This document shows positions 9,016 through 18,436 of a stretch of DNA of 57,920 nt, piece after piece. Each line of letters begins with the position of its first letter. Within the stretch, counting starts at the first letter, position 1. The notes under the pieces were generated by a model. That model saw only the letters and a program-made list of their open reading frames with translations. It searched no databases and was not told the origin of the DNA. Location of the stretch: assembly GCF_016862315.1 (NCBI RefSeq), contig NZ_BOMS01000011.1:1-57920 (forward strand), written 5' to 3'. The DNA comes from Actinoplanes palleronii (lineage in GTDB: Bacteria > Actinomycetota > Actinomycetes > Mycobacteriales > Micromonosporaceae). Position numbers and translations under genes: made by a program.

Positions 9016-10665
9016 ATGCGCGTCATGGCCCAGATGGCGATGGTGATGAACCTCGACAAGTGCATCGGCTGCCACACCTGTTCGGTGACGTGCAAACAGG
9101 CGTGGACCAACCGCACCGGCACCGAATACATCTGGTTCAACAACGTGGAGACCCGCCCCGGCCTGGGCTACCCGCGGACGTACGAGGATCAGGAGAAGTG
9201 GAAGGGCGGCTGGGAGCTCAACAAACGCGGCCGGCTGGTGCTCAAGGGCGGCGGGCGGTTCAAGAAGCTCTTCACGATCTTCTCCAACCCCAAGCTCCCC
9301 TCAATCGGGGAGTACTACGAACCGTGGACCTACGACTACTCCACGCTCACCGACGCCCCGGCTCAGGAGCACACGCCGGTCGCCCGTCCCAAGTCGCTCA
9401 TCTCGGGCAAGGACATGAAGATCGAGTGGTCGGCCAACTGGGACGACGACCTCGGCGGATCCACCGCGACCGCGCACCGCGACCCGATGCTGAAAAAGAT
9501 CGCCGACAAGGTGAAGTTCGAGTTCGAGCAGACCTTCATGTTCTACCTGCCGCGAATCTGCGAACACTGTCTCAACCCGTCGTGCGCGGCGTCGTGCCCC
9601 AGCGGGGCGATCTACAAGCGGGTCGAGGACGGCATCGTCCTGGTCGACCAGGACAAGTGCCGGGGCTGGCGGATGTGCGTGTCCGGCTGCCCGTACAAAA
9701 AGATCTACTTCAACCACAAGACCGGCAAGGCCGAGAAGTGTACGTTCTGCTTCCCGCGCATCGAGGTCGGTCTGCCGACGGTCTGCTCCGAGACGTGCGT
9801 CGGCCGGCTGCGCTACATCGGCCTGATGCTCTACGACGCGGACAAGGTGCTGGCGGCGGCGGCGACCGAGGACGACCACGGTCTCTACGAGGCGCAACGT
9901 GAGGTCTTCCTGGACCCGTTCGACCCCGACGTGATGCGGGAGGCGGAGAAGGCCGGGATCGCCCGCGACTGGATCGAGGCCGCCCAGCGCTCCCCGATCT
10001 ACGCCCTGATCAACACCTACAAGGTCGCACTGCCGCTGCACCCGGAATACCGCACGATGCCGATGGTCTGGTACATCCCACCGCTGTCCCCCGTGGTGGA
10101 CGTCGTCCAGGAGACCGGCGAGGATGCCGAGGACAAGGGCAACCTGTTCGCGGCGATCGACGCCCTGCGCATCCCCATCGAATACCTCGCGGAACTCTTC
10201 ACCGCGGGCGATGTCGGTCCGGTCGACGCCGTACTCAAAAAGCTGGCCGCCATGCGCTGCTACATGCGCGACATCAACATGGGCCGGGATCCGAACGGCG
10301 CCATCCCGGCCGCGGTCGGGATGAGCGAAGAAGAAATGTACGACATGTACCGGCTCCTCGCGATCGCCAAGTACGACGAGCGCTACGTCATCCCTGCCGC
10401 GCACGCCGAACAGGCGCACTCCCTGGAGGAACTGGCGACCGAGTGCTCGGTCTCCGCGTACGGCGGCGGGCAGCAGGACCTCTTCGGCGAGGGCTCCGGT
10501 GCACCGACGCCGATCGCCGTCGAGAACTTCCAGATGCTCCAGGAACGCCAGACAGCCGACACGCTCGCGTCGCCCGCCGACAAGGACAAGCGCGTCAACC
10601 TCCTGAACTGGGACGGCAAGGGCTCGCCCGCCGGACTGTTCCCGCCGAAGAAGACCGACTCGTGA
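9016..10665 (+). CDS. narH: Respiratory nitrate reductase beta subunit (NarH)
   Basis: A 549-residue electron-transfer subunit. The N-terminal cluster CIGCHTCSVTC is followed by CEHCLNPSCAASCPSG and CRGWRMCVSGCPYKK, in which Trp replaces a cysteine; that is the normal ligand set of the NarH [3Fe-4S] centre rather than a defect. A last cysteine group, KCTFCFPRI...CSETCVGR, completes the four clusters. The ATG at 9016 is supported by GGAG nine bases upstream inside narG; a second ATG lies three codons later. narJ overlaps its stop (GTGA). Confidence 0.97.
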   Translation: MRVMAQMAMVMNLDKCIGCHTCSVTCKQAWTNRTGTEYIWFNNVETRPGLGYPRTYEDQEKWKGGWELNKRGRLVLKGGGRFKKLFTIFSNPKLPSIGEYYEPWTYDYSTLTDAPAQEHTPVARPKSLISGKDMKIEWSANWDDDLGGSTATAHRDPMLKKIADKVKFEFEQTFMFYLPRICEHCLNPSCAASCPSGAIYKRVEDGIVLVDQDKCRGWRMCVSGCPYKKIYFNHKTGKAEKCTFCFPRIEVGLPTVCSETCVGRLRYIGLMLYDADKVLAAAATEDDHGLYEAQREVFLDPFDPDVMREAEKAGIARDWIEAAQRSPIYALINTYKVALPLHPEYRTMPMVWYIPPLSPVVDVVQETGEDAEDKGNLFAAIDALRIPIEYLAELFTAGDVGPVDAVLKKLAAMRCYMRDINMGRDPNGAIPAAVGMSEEEMYDMYRLLAIAKYDERYVIPAAHAEQAHSLEELATECSVSAYGGGQQDLFGEGSGAPTPIAVENFQMLQERQTADTLASPADKDKRVNLLNWDGKGSPAGLFPPKKTDS

Positions 10666-11357
10666 GCCGTCGACCGAAAGCCGGCCTCGCGCCGCACGAG
10701 CTGACCATCGTCTGGCAGTCGGTGTCGCTGCTTCTCGACTATCCGAACCCCGCAACGCTGGCGCGTCTCGACCTGATCCGCGGCGCCGCCCGGAGCCTGC
10801 CGGCGACCATCGCCGACTCGATCCTCGGGTTCGCGGACCACCTGGAACAGACTCCGCTACCGCAGCTGCAGGCCGAGTACGTCGAGACGTTCGACAACCG
10901 TCGCCGGTGCAACCTGTTCCTGACCTACTTCGCCCACGGGGACACCCGCAAGCGAGGGCTTGCCCTGCTGCGGTTCAAGCAGACCTACCTCAGCGCCGGT
11001 TACGAGCTCGACGACGCGGAGCTACCCGATCACCTCTGCGTGGTGCTGGAGTTCGCGGCGACCGTGGACCAGGAGCGAGGTCGAGGCCTGATGCTCGATC
11101 ACCGGGCCGGTCTCGAGCTGCTGCGCGCCTCGCTCACCGACCTGGGCTCCCCCTGGGCGGCCCTGATCGACGCAGTCACCGCGACCCTGCCGGCCCTGCG
11201 CGGCGATGAGCGCGACGCCGTACGCCGCCTCGCCGCCGAAGGCCCTCCGGAAGAGGAAGTGGGGCTGGCGCCGTTCGCCGCGCCGCAGTTCAGCGCGGGC
11301 GCCGCACCGAAACCGACCTTCTTGTCCATGCCCTCATTCCCAGGAGCACGCCGATGA
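10662..11357 (+). CDS. narJ: Nitrate reductase assembly chaperone (NarJ)
   Basis: A 231-residue cytoplasmic chaperone of the TorD/NarJ family that holds apo-NarG while cofactors are inserted. Recognisable features are LLDYP near residue 25, then YVETFDNRRRCNLFLTYF (the conserved YxxxFD...sLyL core), DTRKRG and the DDAELPDHLCVVLEF motif. I start it at the GTG 10662, whose last two bases with the next A form the narH stop, which is the usual translational coupling in nar operons. The C-terminal tail (residues about 195-231) is Pro/Ala-rich. narI overlaps its end. Confidence 0.93.
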   Translation: MSRRPKAGLAPHELTIVWQSVSLLLDYPNPATLARLDLIRGAARSLPATIADSILGFADHLEQTPLPQLQAEYVETFDNRRRCNLFLTYFAHGDTRKRGLALLRFKQTYLSAGYELDDAELPDHLCVVLEFAATVDQERGRGLMLDHRAGLELLRASLTDLGSPWAALIDAVTATLPALRGDERDAVRRLAAEGPPEEEVGLAPFAAPQFSAGAAPKPTFLSMPSFPGARR

Positions 11358-12082
11358 ACGAGTTCCTCTTCATCGTGGTTCCCTACGTCTGCCTGACGAC
11401 CTTCGTCGTCGGGCATGTGTGGCGCTACCGCTATGACAAGTTCGGGTGGACCACCCGGTCGAGCCAGCTCTACGAGAGCAGGCTGTTGCGCATCGGGAGC
11501 CCACTGTTCCACTTCGGAATGCTCGGCGTCGTCGGTGGCCACGTCATCGGTCTGCTCGTGCCCCAGTCCTGGACGAACGCGGTCGGGATCAGCGAACACA
11601 CCTATCACGTGGTGGCCGTCGCGGGCGGTCTGCTCGCCGGCGTCGCCGCGCTGGTCGGGATGGTGATCCTGATCTACCGCCGCCGCACGGTCGGTCCCGT
11701 GTTCTCCGCGACCACTCGCATGGACAAGGTCATGTACGCGTTCCTCGCGATCGTGATCACGCTCGGCATGTGGAACACCATCGCGGGCTCGATCATGACC
11801 ATCGGGGGCGAGTACAACTACCGCGAGGGCGTCTCGGTCTGGTACCGCTCGTTCCTGGCCTTCCAACCTGACGCCAGTTTGATGGCGCAGGCGCCACTGG
11901 GCTTCCAGCTGCACGCACTGTTCGCCTTCGGCCTCTTCGCGCTGTGGCCGTTCACCCGGCTCGTCCACGTGTTCAGCGCACCCGTCGGCTACCTGACCCG
12001 CCCCTACATCGTCTACCGCACCCGTGACGAACAGCTGGGCAGCCACCGGCCGCGGCGCGGCTGGGACCGCATCTCCCCATGA
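11354..12082 (+). CDS. narI: Respiratory nitrate reductase gamma subunit (NarI)
   Basis: The 242-residue diheme cytochrome b membrane anchor. Five hydrophobic segments are visible, with the N terminus starting in FLFIVVPYVCL. Candidate heme-ligand histidines lie in HVWRYRYDKFGWTTRSS, FHFGMLGVVGGHVIGLL, and near the C terminus in FQLHALFAF and TRLVHVFSAP. It oxidises menaquinol and passes electrons to NarH. The start overlaps the narJ stop by four bases and the end overlaps the CBS-domain gene by four bases. Confidence 0.95.
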   Translation: MNEFLFIVVPYVCLTTFVVGHVWRYRYDKFGWTTRSSQLYESRLLRIGSPLFHFGMLGVVGGHVIGLLVPQSWTNAVGISEHTYHVVAVAGGLLAGVAALVGMVILIYRRRTVGPVFSATTRMDKVMYAFLAIVITLGMWNTIAGSIMTIGGEYNYREGVSVWYRSFLAFQPDASLMAQAPLGFQLHALFAFGLFALWPFTRLVHVFSAPVGYLTRPYIVYRTRDEQLGSHRPRRGWDRISP

Positions 12083-12582
12083 ATCCCCAGACGCGCCTGC
12101 CTGATGCCGACGAGCACGGCTTTGACCTTCACGAGAGCACCTTTGACCTTCACGGGAGCACCACCGAGACCGAGACGACGGTCCGTGAGGTCATGCTTCG
12201 GCGTCCGAAGACACTTCCTGCCGATGCCTCGATCATGCAAGCGCGGGCGGCCTTGAACAACGACCATGTGCACCTGGTGCTGTTGACCGAGGGCAGGAGG
12301 CTAGCCGGGACCTTGACGCGGACCGACCTCCCGCCACCGGGAACCCTCGGTCCGGCCCTGGCCTGGTCGACGCTCGTGGACCGTACGGTGTCACCGGACA
12401 CTCCGACTGCTGTGGTGCGCGGCCTGATGATCAGCCGGAGAATCCGACGCGTGGCCGTGGTCACCGCAGACGGATCGCTGGTCGGCCTGATGTGCCTCAA
12501 ACAACGAAGAACAGGATTCTGCTCCGACGCCGACGTCGCAGCCCGCTCACGAGACCTTCCATATTTTTGCCACCGTCAGTAG
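12079..12582 (+). CDS. CBS-domain protein coupled to narI
   Basis: A 167-residue protein. After a 35-residue N-terminal tail with a near-repeat (FDLHESTFDLHGST) comes VREVMLRRPKTLPADASIMQARAAL, a typical first CBS motif, then HLVLLTEGRRLAGTLTRTDL. A second weaker CBS motif follows: DRTVSPDTPTAVVRGLM...RRVAVVTADGSLVGLMCL. CBS pairs bind adenine nucleotides and regulate partner proteins. The ATGA overlap with narI places it in the nar operon, so it may tune nitrate respiration to energy state; that is inference. Its last 36 bases overlap the convergent cupin gene. Confidence 0.82.
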   Translation: MNPQTRLPDADEHGFDLHESTFDLHGSTTETETTVREVMLRRPKTLPADASIMQARAALNNDHVHLVLLTEGRRLAGTLTRTDLPPPGTLGPALAWSTLVDRTVSPDTPTAVVRGLMISRRIRRVAVVTADGSLVGLMCLKQRRTGFCSDADVAARSRDLPYFCHRQ

Positions 12583-12888
12583 CACGGCGGCGTCCTCGAG
12601 AGCTTCCAGAGCGTGCCGGGCGTCCGGGATCGTGAGCAGGTCGCCGGCGACGCCGTCGGACGACGCGGTGTCGGCCGTGAGCCGGATCCGGCCGTGGAGG
12701 ACCTGCAGCGTCGCCTCGCCAGGATTTTCGTGCTCGTCGAGGCGCTGGCCCGCGGCGAGAGCTATGAGCGTCTGGCGCAGGGTGCGGGCATGGCCGCCGT
12801 ACACGGTGTGGGCGCTGCGACCGCTGGAGGCCTGGCGGGCCAGCGCGAGATGTTCGTCCACCAGGGTGATCAATGAGGTGGGGTTCAT
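12547..12888 (-). CDS. Small cupin-fold protein
   Basis: A 113-residue protein. The ATG at 12888 follows AGGAAG at good spacing; longer frames upstream are Arg/Ser-rich and unconvincing. The core reads LRQTLIALAAGQRLDEHENPGEATLQVLHGRIRL, the two-strand pattern of a single-domain cupin (G-x-x-x-x-x-H...PxxxxxxVLxGxxxL), then a second part DLLTIPDARHALEALEDAAVLLTV. Only some metal-binding positions are obvious (E/H), so a sensor or binding role is as likely as enzymatic activity. It converges on the nar operon and overlaps the CBS gene by 36 bases at the 3' ends. Confidence 0.7.
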   Translation of the reverse strand: MNPTSLITLVDEHLALARQASSGRSAHTVYGGHARTLRQTLIALAAGQRLDEHENPGEATLQVLHGRIRLTADTASSDGVAGDLLTIPDARHALEALEDAAVLLTVAKIWKVS

Positions 12889-13141
12889 GTCGCTTCCTGT
12901 CCTTTGGTGAACGGATGGTTCAGGTTGCCGGCTCCGCACCCGCTGATCTGGTGCAGGGCCGCGCCCGCCGTCGGACACCTCCGCGCGCCGCGGCAAACCC
13001 CCGACGGACAGCAGCGCCCGTCCCGCCTGTTCGGCCGTCCGCGACATAACGCTCATTCCCGAGCCGGAACCCCTTTGTCCACACGATCGTCGCGGGGACG
13101 CGGTTACCGCACTCGAATGCGAAACCCGGCAAGCGAAATCC

Positions 13142-13288
13142 TCAACCAGTGGACCCGCCGCGACCCGGGCCGAAGGTCCCGACTTCGACGTTCGGTATCT
13201 CCTCGTAGATGGCATTGTCGGGGAGTTCGACCTGAGCGAGGCTCATCGTGCCGGCGAACACGCCCGTGATCGGAGACGCCCGCTCCAT
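13142..13288 (-). CDS. Possible 48-residue protein, unknown
   Basis: A short frame starting at ATG 13288 (alternative ATG 13246) with non-random composition: it has acidic and aliphatic residues unlike the Arg/Pro-rich noise around it, e.g. MSLAQVELPDNAIYEEIP, then VEVGTFGPGRGGSTG and stop. No good ribosome-binding site is visible at either start. The Y-x3-P-x-V-x3-G-x-F spacing loosely recalls lasso-peptide leaders, but no processing genes are near and the frame stops where a core peptide would begin. It lies in a patch with clear pseudogenes, so it may equally be a remnant. Confidence 0.3.
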   Translation of the reverse strand: MERASPITGVFAGTMSLAQVELPDNAIYEEIPNVEVGTFGPGRGGSTG

Positions 13289-13521
13289 CTCGCAGGCATG
13301 GTGCCCGACCAGCTACTTTCCGAGTAGCAGGCCAACCGCCACGCGGTTGGACATCGGCGCAGCGGGTGACGGCGGCCGGTCATGATCAGACCGCAGGTCC
13401 CTAGCTTGAAGCTGGCTATGGGTGGCCTCGGCCTACACCGGGGCACCGGGGTCCACGTGGGCGTCGTCGTCGCCCCCGCGGCGGCGACCCACTCCGCCCT
13501 CAAGGAAACGGATTTTTCTCC

Positions 13522-13650
13522 ATGCGTGCCACCTTCATGTACGTGCCGGCGATGTGCGCGTGATCGACGTGCCGGACCCGGCGCTGCAGGAACCGACCGA
13601 CGCGATCGTGTAGGCCTGCATCTGCGGTAGTGACCTGCACCCGGTTCCGT
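13522..13650 (+). pseudogene. Zinc-dependent alcohol dehydrogenase remnant (5' end only)
   Basis: The frame opens with MRATFMY at 13522, then shifts: in another frame it continues VRAGDVRVIDVPDPALQEPTDAIV, a TAG stop, then ACICGSDLHP. This is the unmistakable start of a GroES-type zinc alcohol dehydrogenase, with the catalytic-zinc cysteine region CICGSDLHP. At least one frameshift and one in-frame stop are present, and the sequence breaks off after about 43 codons, where an antisense SARP remnant begins. It is dead. Confidence 0.75.
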
Positions 13651-13654
13651 CCTT

Positions 13655-14028
13655 CTCTGCCGCCCGGCGCAACTCGCGGGATCGCAGCACGTCCACGGCC
13701 GCGGGCTCGGCGTCCAGGCGGTAGCCCCCCCGGAACCTCGGATCAGCACCGACGAGGCGCCCCGGCCGGTCAGCCCGGGCTCGAACAGCCGGCGCAGCGC
13801 ACCCACGTAGCGGTGCACCGGCTTGTCCGCGGTGTCCGGCGGAACGTCGCCCCACAACATCGCCACGATTCCACACAGTTACAGAGGGTGACCGGCACTG
13901 ATCAGCAGGACGGCGAGGGGCGCCCACTGCTTGGGCGGCTCCGGATCCACCCGGCCGTCGCCGACCGGCCATCCAGTGATACTCGCCGATTAATGCGCCA
14001 CGCCGCGCCTGAAAACCATTTCGTCCAT
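13655..14028 (-). pseudogene. SARP/AfsR-type regulator remnant
   Basis: Reading the minus strand from ATG 14028 gives MDEMVFRRG, a TAA stop, then PPKQWAPLAVLLISAGHPL, another TAA, then VAMLWGDVPPDTADKPVHRYVGALRRLFEP. These are the OmpR-type winged-helix blocks of SARP regulators (PKQRAVLAVLLL...LWGDxPP...LQxHVSALRR). After the C-run at 13725-13732 the match moves to another frame (YRLDAEPAAVDVLRSRELRRAAE), the usual continuation into the BTAD region. Two nonsense codons, a homopolymer frameshift and loss of the rest mark it as a pseudogene. Confidence 0.75.
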
Positions 14029-14298
14029 TGTAGAATTGAGGCCCGGCGTGCCGGTGGCTCGGATATTCAGGGAAGTAACTGAAACCGGTGATCATCACAC
14101 GTCCGGCGTTCCGGCGGAAGTGTCATCCGTATCGTTAATGGTTGCGAATCGAGCGCGAAACATTTGGTCACCCGAGAGTATCGGGGTCATATCGAATGTC
14201 ATTGCGGCAACGACTTCTGTAGCGATCTTGGCGGCCATTAATCGCTCTGCTAACGTCCCGCCCAGATATCGGCGCCCCGGCTCGGAGGCAACAGCGTA
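14029..14298. promoter_or_regulatory. Upstream region of the peptide ABC operon
   Basis: About 270 bases between the SARP remnant and the first permease gene. It is clearly more AT-rich than its surroundings (14090-14240), as expected for a promoter region, but I see no convincing -35/-10 pair. GGAGG at 14284-14288, ten bases before the permease ATG, is the ribosome-binding site. Confidence 0.35.
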
Positions 14299-15297
14299 AT
14301 GGGCAAGTTCCTCCTGCACAGGGTGGGTTACCTCGTGCTACTGGCGATGGTCGCGACGGTGGTCGCGTACCTTCTCGCCGCCACGCAACTACATCCGCGG
14401 AGCAGGTATGAAGGGCGAAACCCGGCCCCCGCGGAGGCGGTCGTCGATCAGCGGCTCACCGAGCTCAACATGAACGACAAAACACCGCTCGTCGAGCGAT
14501 TCGGCACCTGGGCGAAGGGCGTCGCGCACGGCGATCTCGGTAAGACCGTCGACGGTGAGTCGGTGAACACGGAAATGAGCCGGCGGATGTGGGTCAGTCT
14601 GCGGCTCATGCTGATCGGTTCGATCCTCGGCACTCTTCTCGGCGTGGTGGCCGGTGCGTACGGGGCGATCAAACAGCGGAAATGGTCGGACCAGACGTTG
14701 ACCGTCATCTCGTTCGTCCTGCTGTCGGTCCCCACGGTGGTGCTCGCCGTCCTGGTGAAGAACGCCGGCATCTGGTTCAACCAGGTGTCGGGCAACGAGT
14801 CGACACCCCTGCTGTTCACCACCGGTGAAATCACTCCCGGGATGGACACCTGGTCCTGGGCGGGTATCGGCGACCGCGTCGGGCACCTCGTCCTGCCGAC
14901 CATCGTGCTCGCGATCGGGGTCAACGGGTTCGCGTTCTACAGCCGGTACCAGCGCAACTCGATGCTCGACGTGCTGGGCAGCGACTTCCTGCGCACCGCT
15001 CAGGCCAAGGGACTGCGGCGCTGGTCCGCGCTGACCCGGCACGGGCTGCGCACCGCGCTCATCCCGATGGCGACGTTCTTCTCGTACCAGTTCGCGCTGC
15101 TCTTCGTCGGGGCGACCTTCACCGAGAAGATCTTCGGCTGGCACGGGATGGGCGAGTACTTCGTCGACTCCATCACCAAGAACGACACCAACTCGACGGC
15201 CGGGGTGACGCTCTTCGTCGCCGTGCTGGTCCTGATCGCCGGCCTGCTCTCCGACGTGGTCTACGCCGCGCTGGACCCGCGGGTCCGGGCGAGTTGA
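14299..15297 (+). CDS. Peptide-type ABC transporter permease (DppB/OppB family)
   Basis: A 332-residue inner-membrane permease with about six hydrophobic segments. The N terminus HRVGYLVLLAMVATVVAYLL is the usual first helix; the long extracytoplasmic stretch follows (residues about 33-90). The EAA-like loop appears as DFLRTAQAKGLRRWSALTRHGLRTALIPM, matching the R-TA-AKGL-x7-H-x-LR-A-P pattern of OppB/DppB proteins. It pairs with the next permease to form the import channel. The hydrophobic helix ends in LHPRS rather than the more common long LGDPA segment. Confidence 0.9.
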   Translation: MGKFLLHRVGYLVLLAMVATVVAYLLAATQLHPRSRYEGRNPAPAEAVVDQRLTELNMNDKTPLVERFGTWAKGVAHGDLGKTVDGESVNTEMSRRMWVSLRLMLIGSILGTLLGVVAGAYGAIKQRKWSDQTLTVISFVLLSVPTVVLAVLVKNAGIWFNQVSGNESTPLLFTTGEITPGMDTWSWAGIGDRVGHLVLPTIVLAIGVNGFAFYSRYQRNSMLDVLGSDFLRTAQAKGLRRWSALTRHGLRTALIPMATFFSYQFALLFVGATFTEKIFGWHGMGEYFVDSITKNDTNSTAGVTLFVAVLVLIAGLLSDVVYAALDPRVRAS

Positions 15298-15307
15298 GGG
15301 GGCCGAG

Positions 15308-16213
15308 ATGACTGTCGTCACCGATACCGTCACCGACACCGACGTCGTGAGCCGTTCGGTCTCGCGCAACCGCCTGGTCCTCCGGCGCTTCCTGAGCCAG
15401 CGGCTGGCCGTGGCCGGCGTCGTGGTGGTCCTGCTGCTGATCGCCCTCGCGTACCTCGGACCGATCTTCTACCCGTGGAAGTACGACCAGCTGGACTTCC
15501 AGGCGTTCCAGTCGCCGCCGAGTCCCGCGCACTGGTTCGGTACGTACCAGACCGGCGGGGACGTCTTCGCCCGTACGCTGCGGGGTTTGCAGAAATCGCT
15601 GGTCATCGGCCTGCTCGGGGCGCTGTTCTCGACCGCCCTGGCCGCCGCGGCCGGCGCCTTCGCCGGGTACTTCCGCGGCGCCACCGACACGGTGGTCCGG
15701 GTGGTCACCGACCTGATGCTGGTTCTGCCCGGCTTCCTGATCATCGCGATCTTCTCGTCAGCGCTGCGGGACGGCAGCTGGCTGCTGTTCATCGTGCTGC
15801 TGGCCGGCTTCCAGTGGATGATCACCGCCCGGGTGGTCCGCGGGTTGACGCAGTCGCTGCGGGAGCGCGAGTTCGTCCAGGCGGCCCGGTTCATGGGCGT
15901 GCCCGGCTGGAAGATCATCCTCCGGCACATCCTGCCGAACATGGCATCACTGCTGATCATCGACGCGACCGTCGGCGTCAGCAGCATCATCCTGGCCGAG
16001 GTCGGGCTCTCCTTCTTCGGCTTCGGCGTGCAGCCGCCGGACGTCTCGCTCGGCACCCTGATCGCCGACGGTGCCGGCGCGGCGCTCACCAACTGGTGGC
16101 AGTTCGACTTCGTCGCGGGCGTCCTCGTACTGCTCGTCCTCGCCGTGAACCTGGTCGGCGACGGCCTGCGGGACGCGCTGGACCCGAACTCCGAGATCGA
16201 AGGTGCGAAGTGA
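15308..16213 (+). CDS. Peptide-type ABC transporter permease (DppC/OppC family)
   Basis: A 301-residue permease. After a 35-residue cytoplasmic tail comes a helix ([19 protein letters not shown]), the OppC-type periplasmic segment with [17 protein letters not shown], and four to five further helices. The EAA-like loop reads [38 protein letters not shown] just before the ATG is the ribosome-binding site; only ten bases separate it from the previous stop. Its stop overlaps the GTG of the ATPase gene. Confidence 0.9.
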   Translation: MTVVTDTVTDTDVVSRSVSRNRLVLRRFLSQRLAVAGVVVVLLLIALAYLGPIFYPWKYDQLDFQAFQSPPSPAHWFGTYQTGGDVFARTLRGLQKSLVIGLLGALFSTALAAAAGAFAGYFRGATDTVVRVVTDLMLVLPGFLIIAIFSSALRDGSWLLFIVLLAGFQWMITARVVRGLTQSLREREFVQAARFMGVPGWKIILRHILPNMASLLIIDATVGVSSIILAEVGLSFFGFGVQPPDVSLGTLIADGAGAALTNWWQFDFVAGVLVLLVLAVNLVGDGLRDALDPNSEIEGAK

Positions 16214-18357
16214 CCGACGCGATGGTGGCCCCGGTGCCCGCGCCCGGCCCGGCCGGGAGCCGCGAGTCCGACGGCGTCGAGCCGCTGCTGCGGGTCGAGG
16301 ACCTGTCGGTGACGTTCCGCAGCGGCGCCGGCCCGGTGACCGCGGTCCGCGGGATCAGCTACGACGTACGCCCCGGCGAGGTGCTCGGTATCGTCGGCGA
16401 GTCCGGATCGGGCAAGTCGGTCTCGTCGCTGGCCGTCATGGGCCTGCTGCCGGGCACCGCCACGATCACCGGCTCCGCGACGTTCCAGGGCCGGCAGCTG
16501 CTCGGCCTCGGCGACAAGCAGATCTCCCGGATCCGCGGCAGCCGGCTCGCCATGGTGTTCCAGGACCCGCTCTCCGCGCTGACCCCGGTCTACACGGTCG
16601 GTGACCAGATCGCCGAGACGATCCGGGTCCACCAGGGGCTCCGCCGGGACGCGGCCCGCGAACGGGCGATCGAGCTGCTCGACCTCGTCGGCATCCCGAA
16701 CCCCCGGCAGCGCTCGAAGAGCTTCCCGCACGAGTTCTCCGGCGGCATGCGCCAGCGCGTCATGATCGCGATGGCGATCGCGAACGACCCGGCGCTGATC
16801 ATCGCGGACGAGCCGACCACAGCGCTCGACGTCACCATCCAAGCGCAGATCCTGGAGGTGCTGCAGACCGCCCGGGAGGTGACCGGCGCGGCCATCATCA
16901 TGATCACCCATGACCTCGGGGTGATCGCCGGGTTCGCCGACCGGATGATGGTCATGTACGCGGGCCGGGTGGTCGAGTCCGGCGTGGTCGAGACCGTCTA
17001 CCAGCAACCCCGCATGCCGTACACGATGGGTCTGCTCGGCTCGATCCCGCGGCTCGACGCGGGCGAGCGGCAGGCGCTGACGCCGATCGAAGGTGTCCCG
17101 CCGTCCATGGTGAGCCTGCCGGTCGGCTGCCCGTTCGCGCCGCGCTGCCCGATGCGGATCGACAGCTGCGAGCAGACCGAGCCCGCGCTGCTCGGTGTGG
17201 TCTCCGACGACGCCGGGCACCTGGCCGCCTGTCACCGCAGCGAGGAGATCGCCCGGGACGGACTGACCAACACCGACGTCTTCGTCGCCACCACGGTGCC
17301 GGAGGCGCCTCCGGCGGCGCGGCTGCCCCGGGAACAGCGTCCGGTGGTTCTCGAGGTCCGTGACCTGGTCAAGGAGTACCCGCTGACCACGGGCGGCCTG
17401 CTGCGGCGCAAGGCCGGCAGCCTGCAGGCCGTCGCCGGGGTCAGCTTCGACATCCGCGAGGGCGAGACGCTCGGCCTGGTCGGCGAGTCGGGCTGCGGCA
17501 AGACCACCACCATCATGGAGATCCTCGAGCTGGCCAAGCCCACGTCGGGCACCATCGCGGTGCTCGGCAAGGACACCGCCGCGATGAGTGGCAAGGAACG
17601 CTTCGCGATCCGGCGCGACCTGCAGGTGGTGTTCCAGGACCCGATGGCCTCGCTGGACCCCCGGCTGCCGGTCAGTGACATCCTCGCCGAGCCGATGATC
17701 ACCCACGGCGTGCCCGCCGCGGAGCGCGACCGGCGGATCCGGGACCTGCTGCGCCTGGTGGGGCTGCGTCCCGAGCACGCCGACCGGTACCCCGCCAAGT
17801 TCTCCGGCGGGCAGCGGCAGCGGATCGGCATCGCCCGGGCGCTGGCCCTGGAACCGAAGGTGCTGGTGCTCGACGAGCCGGTCTCGGCGCTGGACGTCTC
17901 GATCCAGGCCGGCGTGATCAACTTGCTCGACCGGCTGAAGGCCGAGCTGGGGCTCTCCTACCTGTTCGTGGCGCACGACCTGTCCGTGGTCCGGCACATC
18001 GCCGACCGGGTGGCGGTGATGTACCTCGGGCGCATCGTCGAGATCGGCACGGCCGACCAGGTCTTCGAGAATCCGACGCATCCCTACACCCAGGCGCTGC
18101 TCTCCGCGATCCCGTTGCCGGACCCGGTCAAGGAGCGCAGCCGCCGGCGGATCCTGCTGACCGGCGACCTGCCGAGCGCGGCGAATCCGCCCTCCGGGTG
18201 CCGGTTCCGGACCCGGTGCTCCACGTTCGCCCACCAGCTCGACGACGACCGGCGACGGCGCTGCCTCGACGAGTCCCCGGAGCTGACCGGCGCGGAGACC
18301 ACGGGCGAGGACCACGAGGTGGCGTGTCACTACCCGGCACCCGCCGCGGTGATCTGA
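16210..18357 (+). CDS. Fused double ABC ATPase (DppD-DppF type)
   Basis: A 715-residue protein carrying both ATPases of a peptide importer. The first has Walker A GESGSGKS (about residues 63-70), signature FSGGMRQR, Walker [13 protein letters not shown] and a C-terminal oligopeptide-transporter domain with [16 protein letters not shown]. The second has [10 protein letters not shown] (about 424-433), [20 protein letters not shown] and a matching C-terminal Cys motif ([10 protein letters not shown]). These Cys-containing tails are normal for Dpp/Opp ATPases. The GTG at 16210 overlaps the upstream stop as GTGA; longer upstream frames are antisense-like noise. Fusion of the two ATPases is common in actinobacteria. 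Confidence 0.92.
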   Translation: MTDAMVAPVPAPGPAGSRESDGVEPLLRVEDLSVTFRSGAGPVTAVRGISYDVRPGEVLGIVGESGSGKSVSSLAVMGLLPGTATITGSATFQGRQLLGLGDKQISRIRGSRLAMVFQDPLSALTPVYTVGDQIAETIRVHQGLRRDAARERAIELLDLVGIPNPRQRSKSFPHEFSGGMRQRVMIAMAIANDPALIIADEPTTALDVTIQAQILEVLQTAREVTGAAIIMITHDLGVIAGFADRMMVMYAGRVVESGVVETVYQQPRMPYTMGLLGSIPRLDAGERQALTPIEGVPPSMVSLPVGCPFAPRCPMRIDSCEQTEPALLGVVSDDAGHLAACHRSEEIARDGLTNTDVFVATTVPEAPPAARLPREQRPVVLEVRDLVKEYPLTTGGLLRRKAGSLQAVAGVSFDIREGETLGLVGESGCGKTTTIMEILELAKPTSGTIAVLGKDTAAMSGKERFAIRRDLQVVFQDPMASLDPRLPVSDILAEPMITHGVPAAERDRRIRDLLRLVGLRPEHADRYPAKFSGGQRQRIGIARALALEPKVLVLDEPVSALDVSIQAGVINLLDRLKAELGLSYLFVAHDLSVVRHIADRVAVMYLGRIVEIGTADQVFENPTHPYTQALLSAIPLPDPVKERSRRRILLTGDLPSAANPPSGCRFRTRCSTFAHQLDDDRRRRCLDESPELTGAETTGEDHEVACHYPAPAAVI

Positions 18358-18436
18358 CGGTCACGCGGCTGTCCGTGCGTACCGATGGAAATGAATTTAT
18401 CGCGTCGACTTCCGACGCTAATGTGTGGAGGAACTG

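Noticed and set aside
14095..14319. 74-codon minus-strand frame over the ABC operon promoter
   Set aside because: It overlaps the permease start, lacks a ribosome-binding site and resembles no family.
15469..18330. Very long open frame (about 950 codons) on the strand opposite the ABC transporter genes
   Set aside because: It is antisense to three genes with complete ABC motifs and is Arg/Gly/Val-rich with no family signature; GC-rich DNA commonly leaves such frames open.
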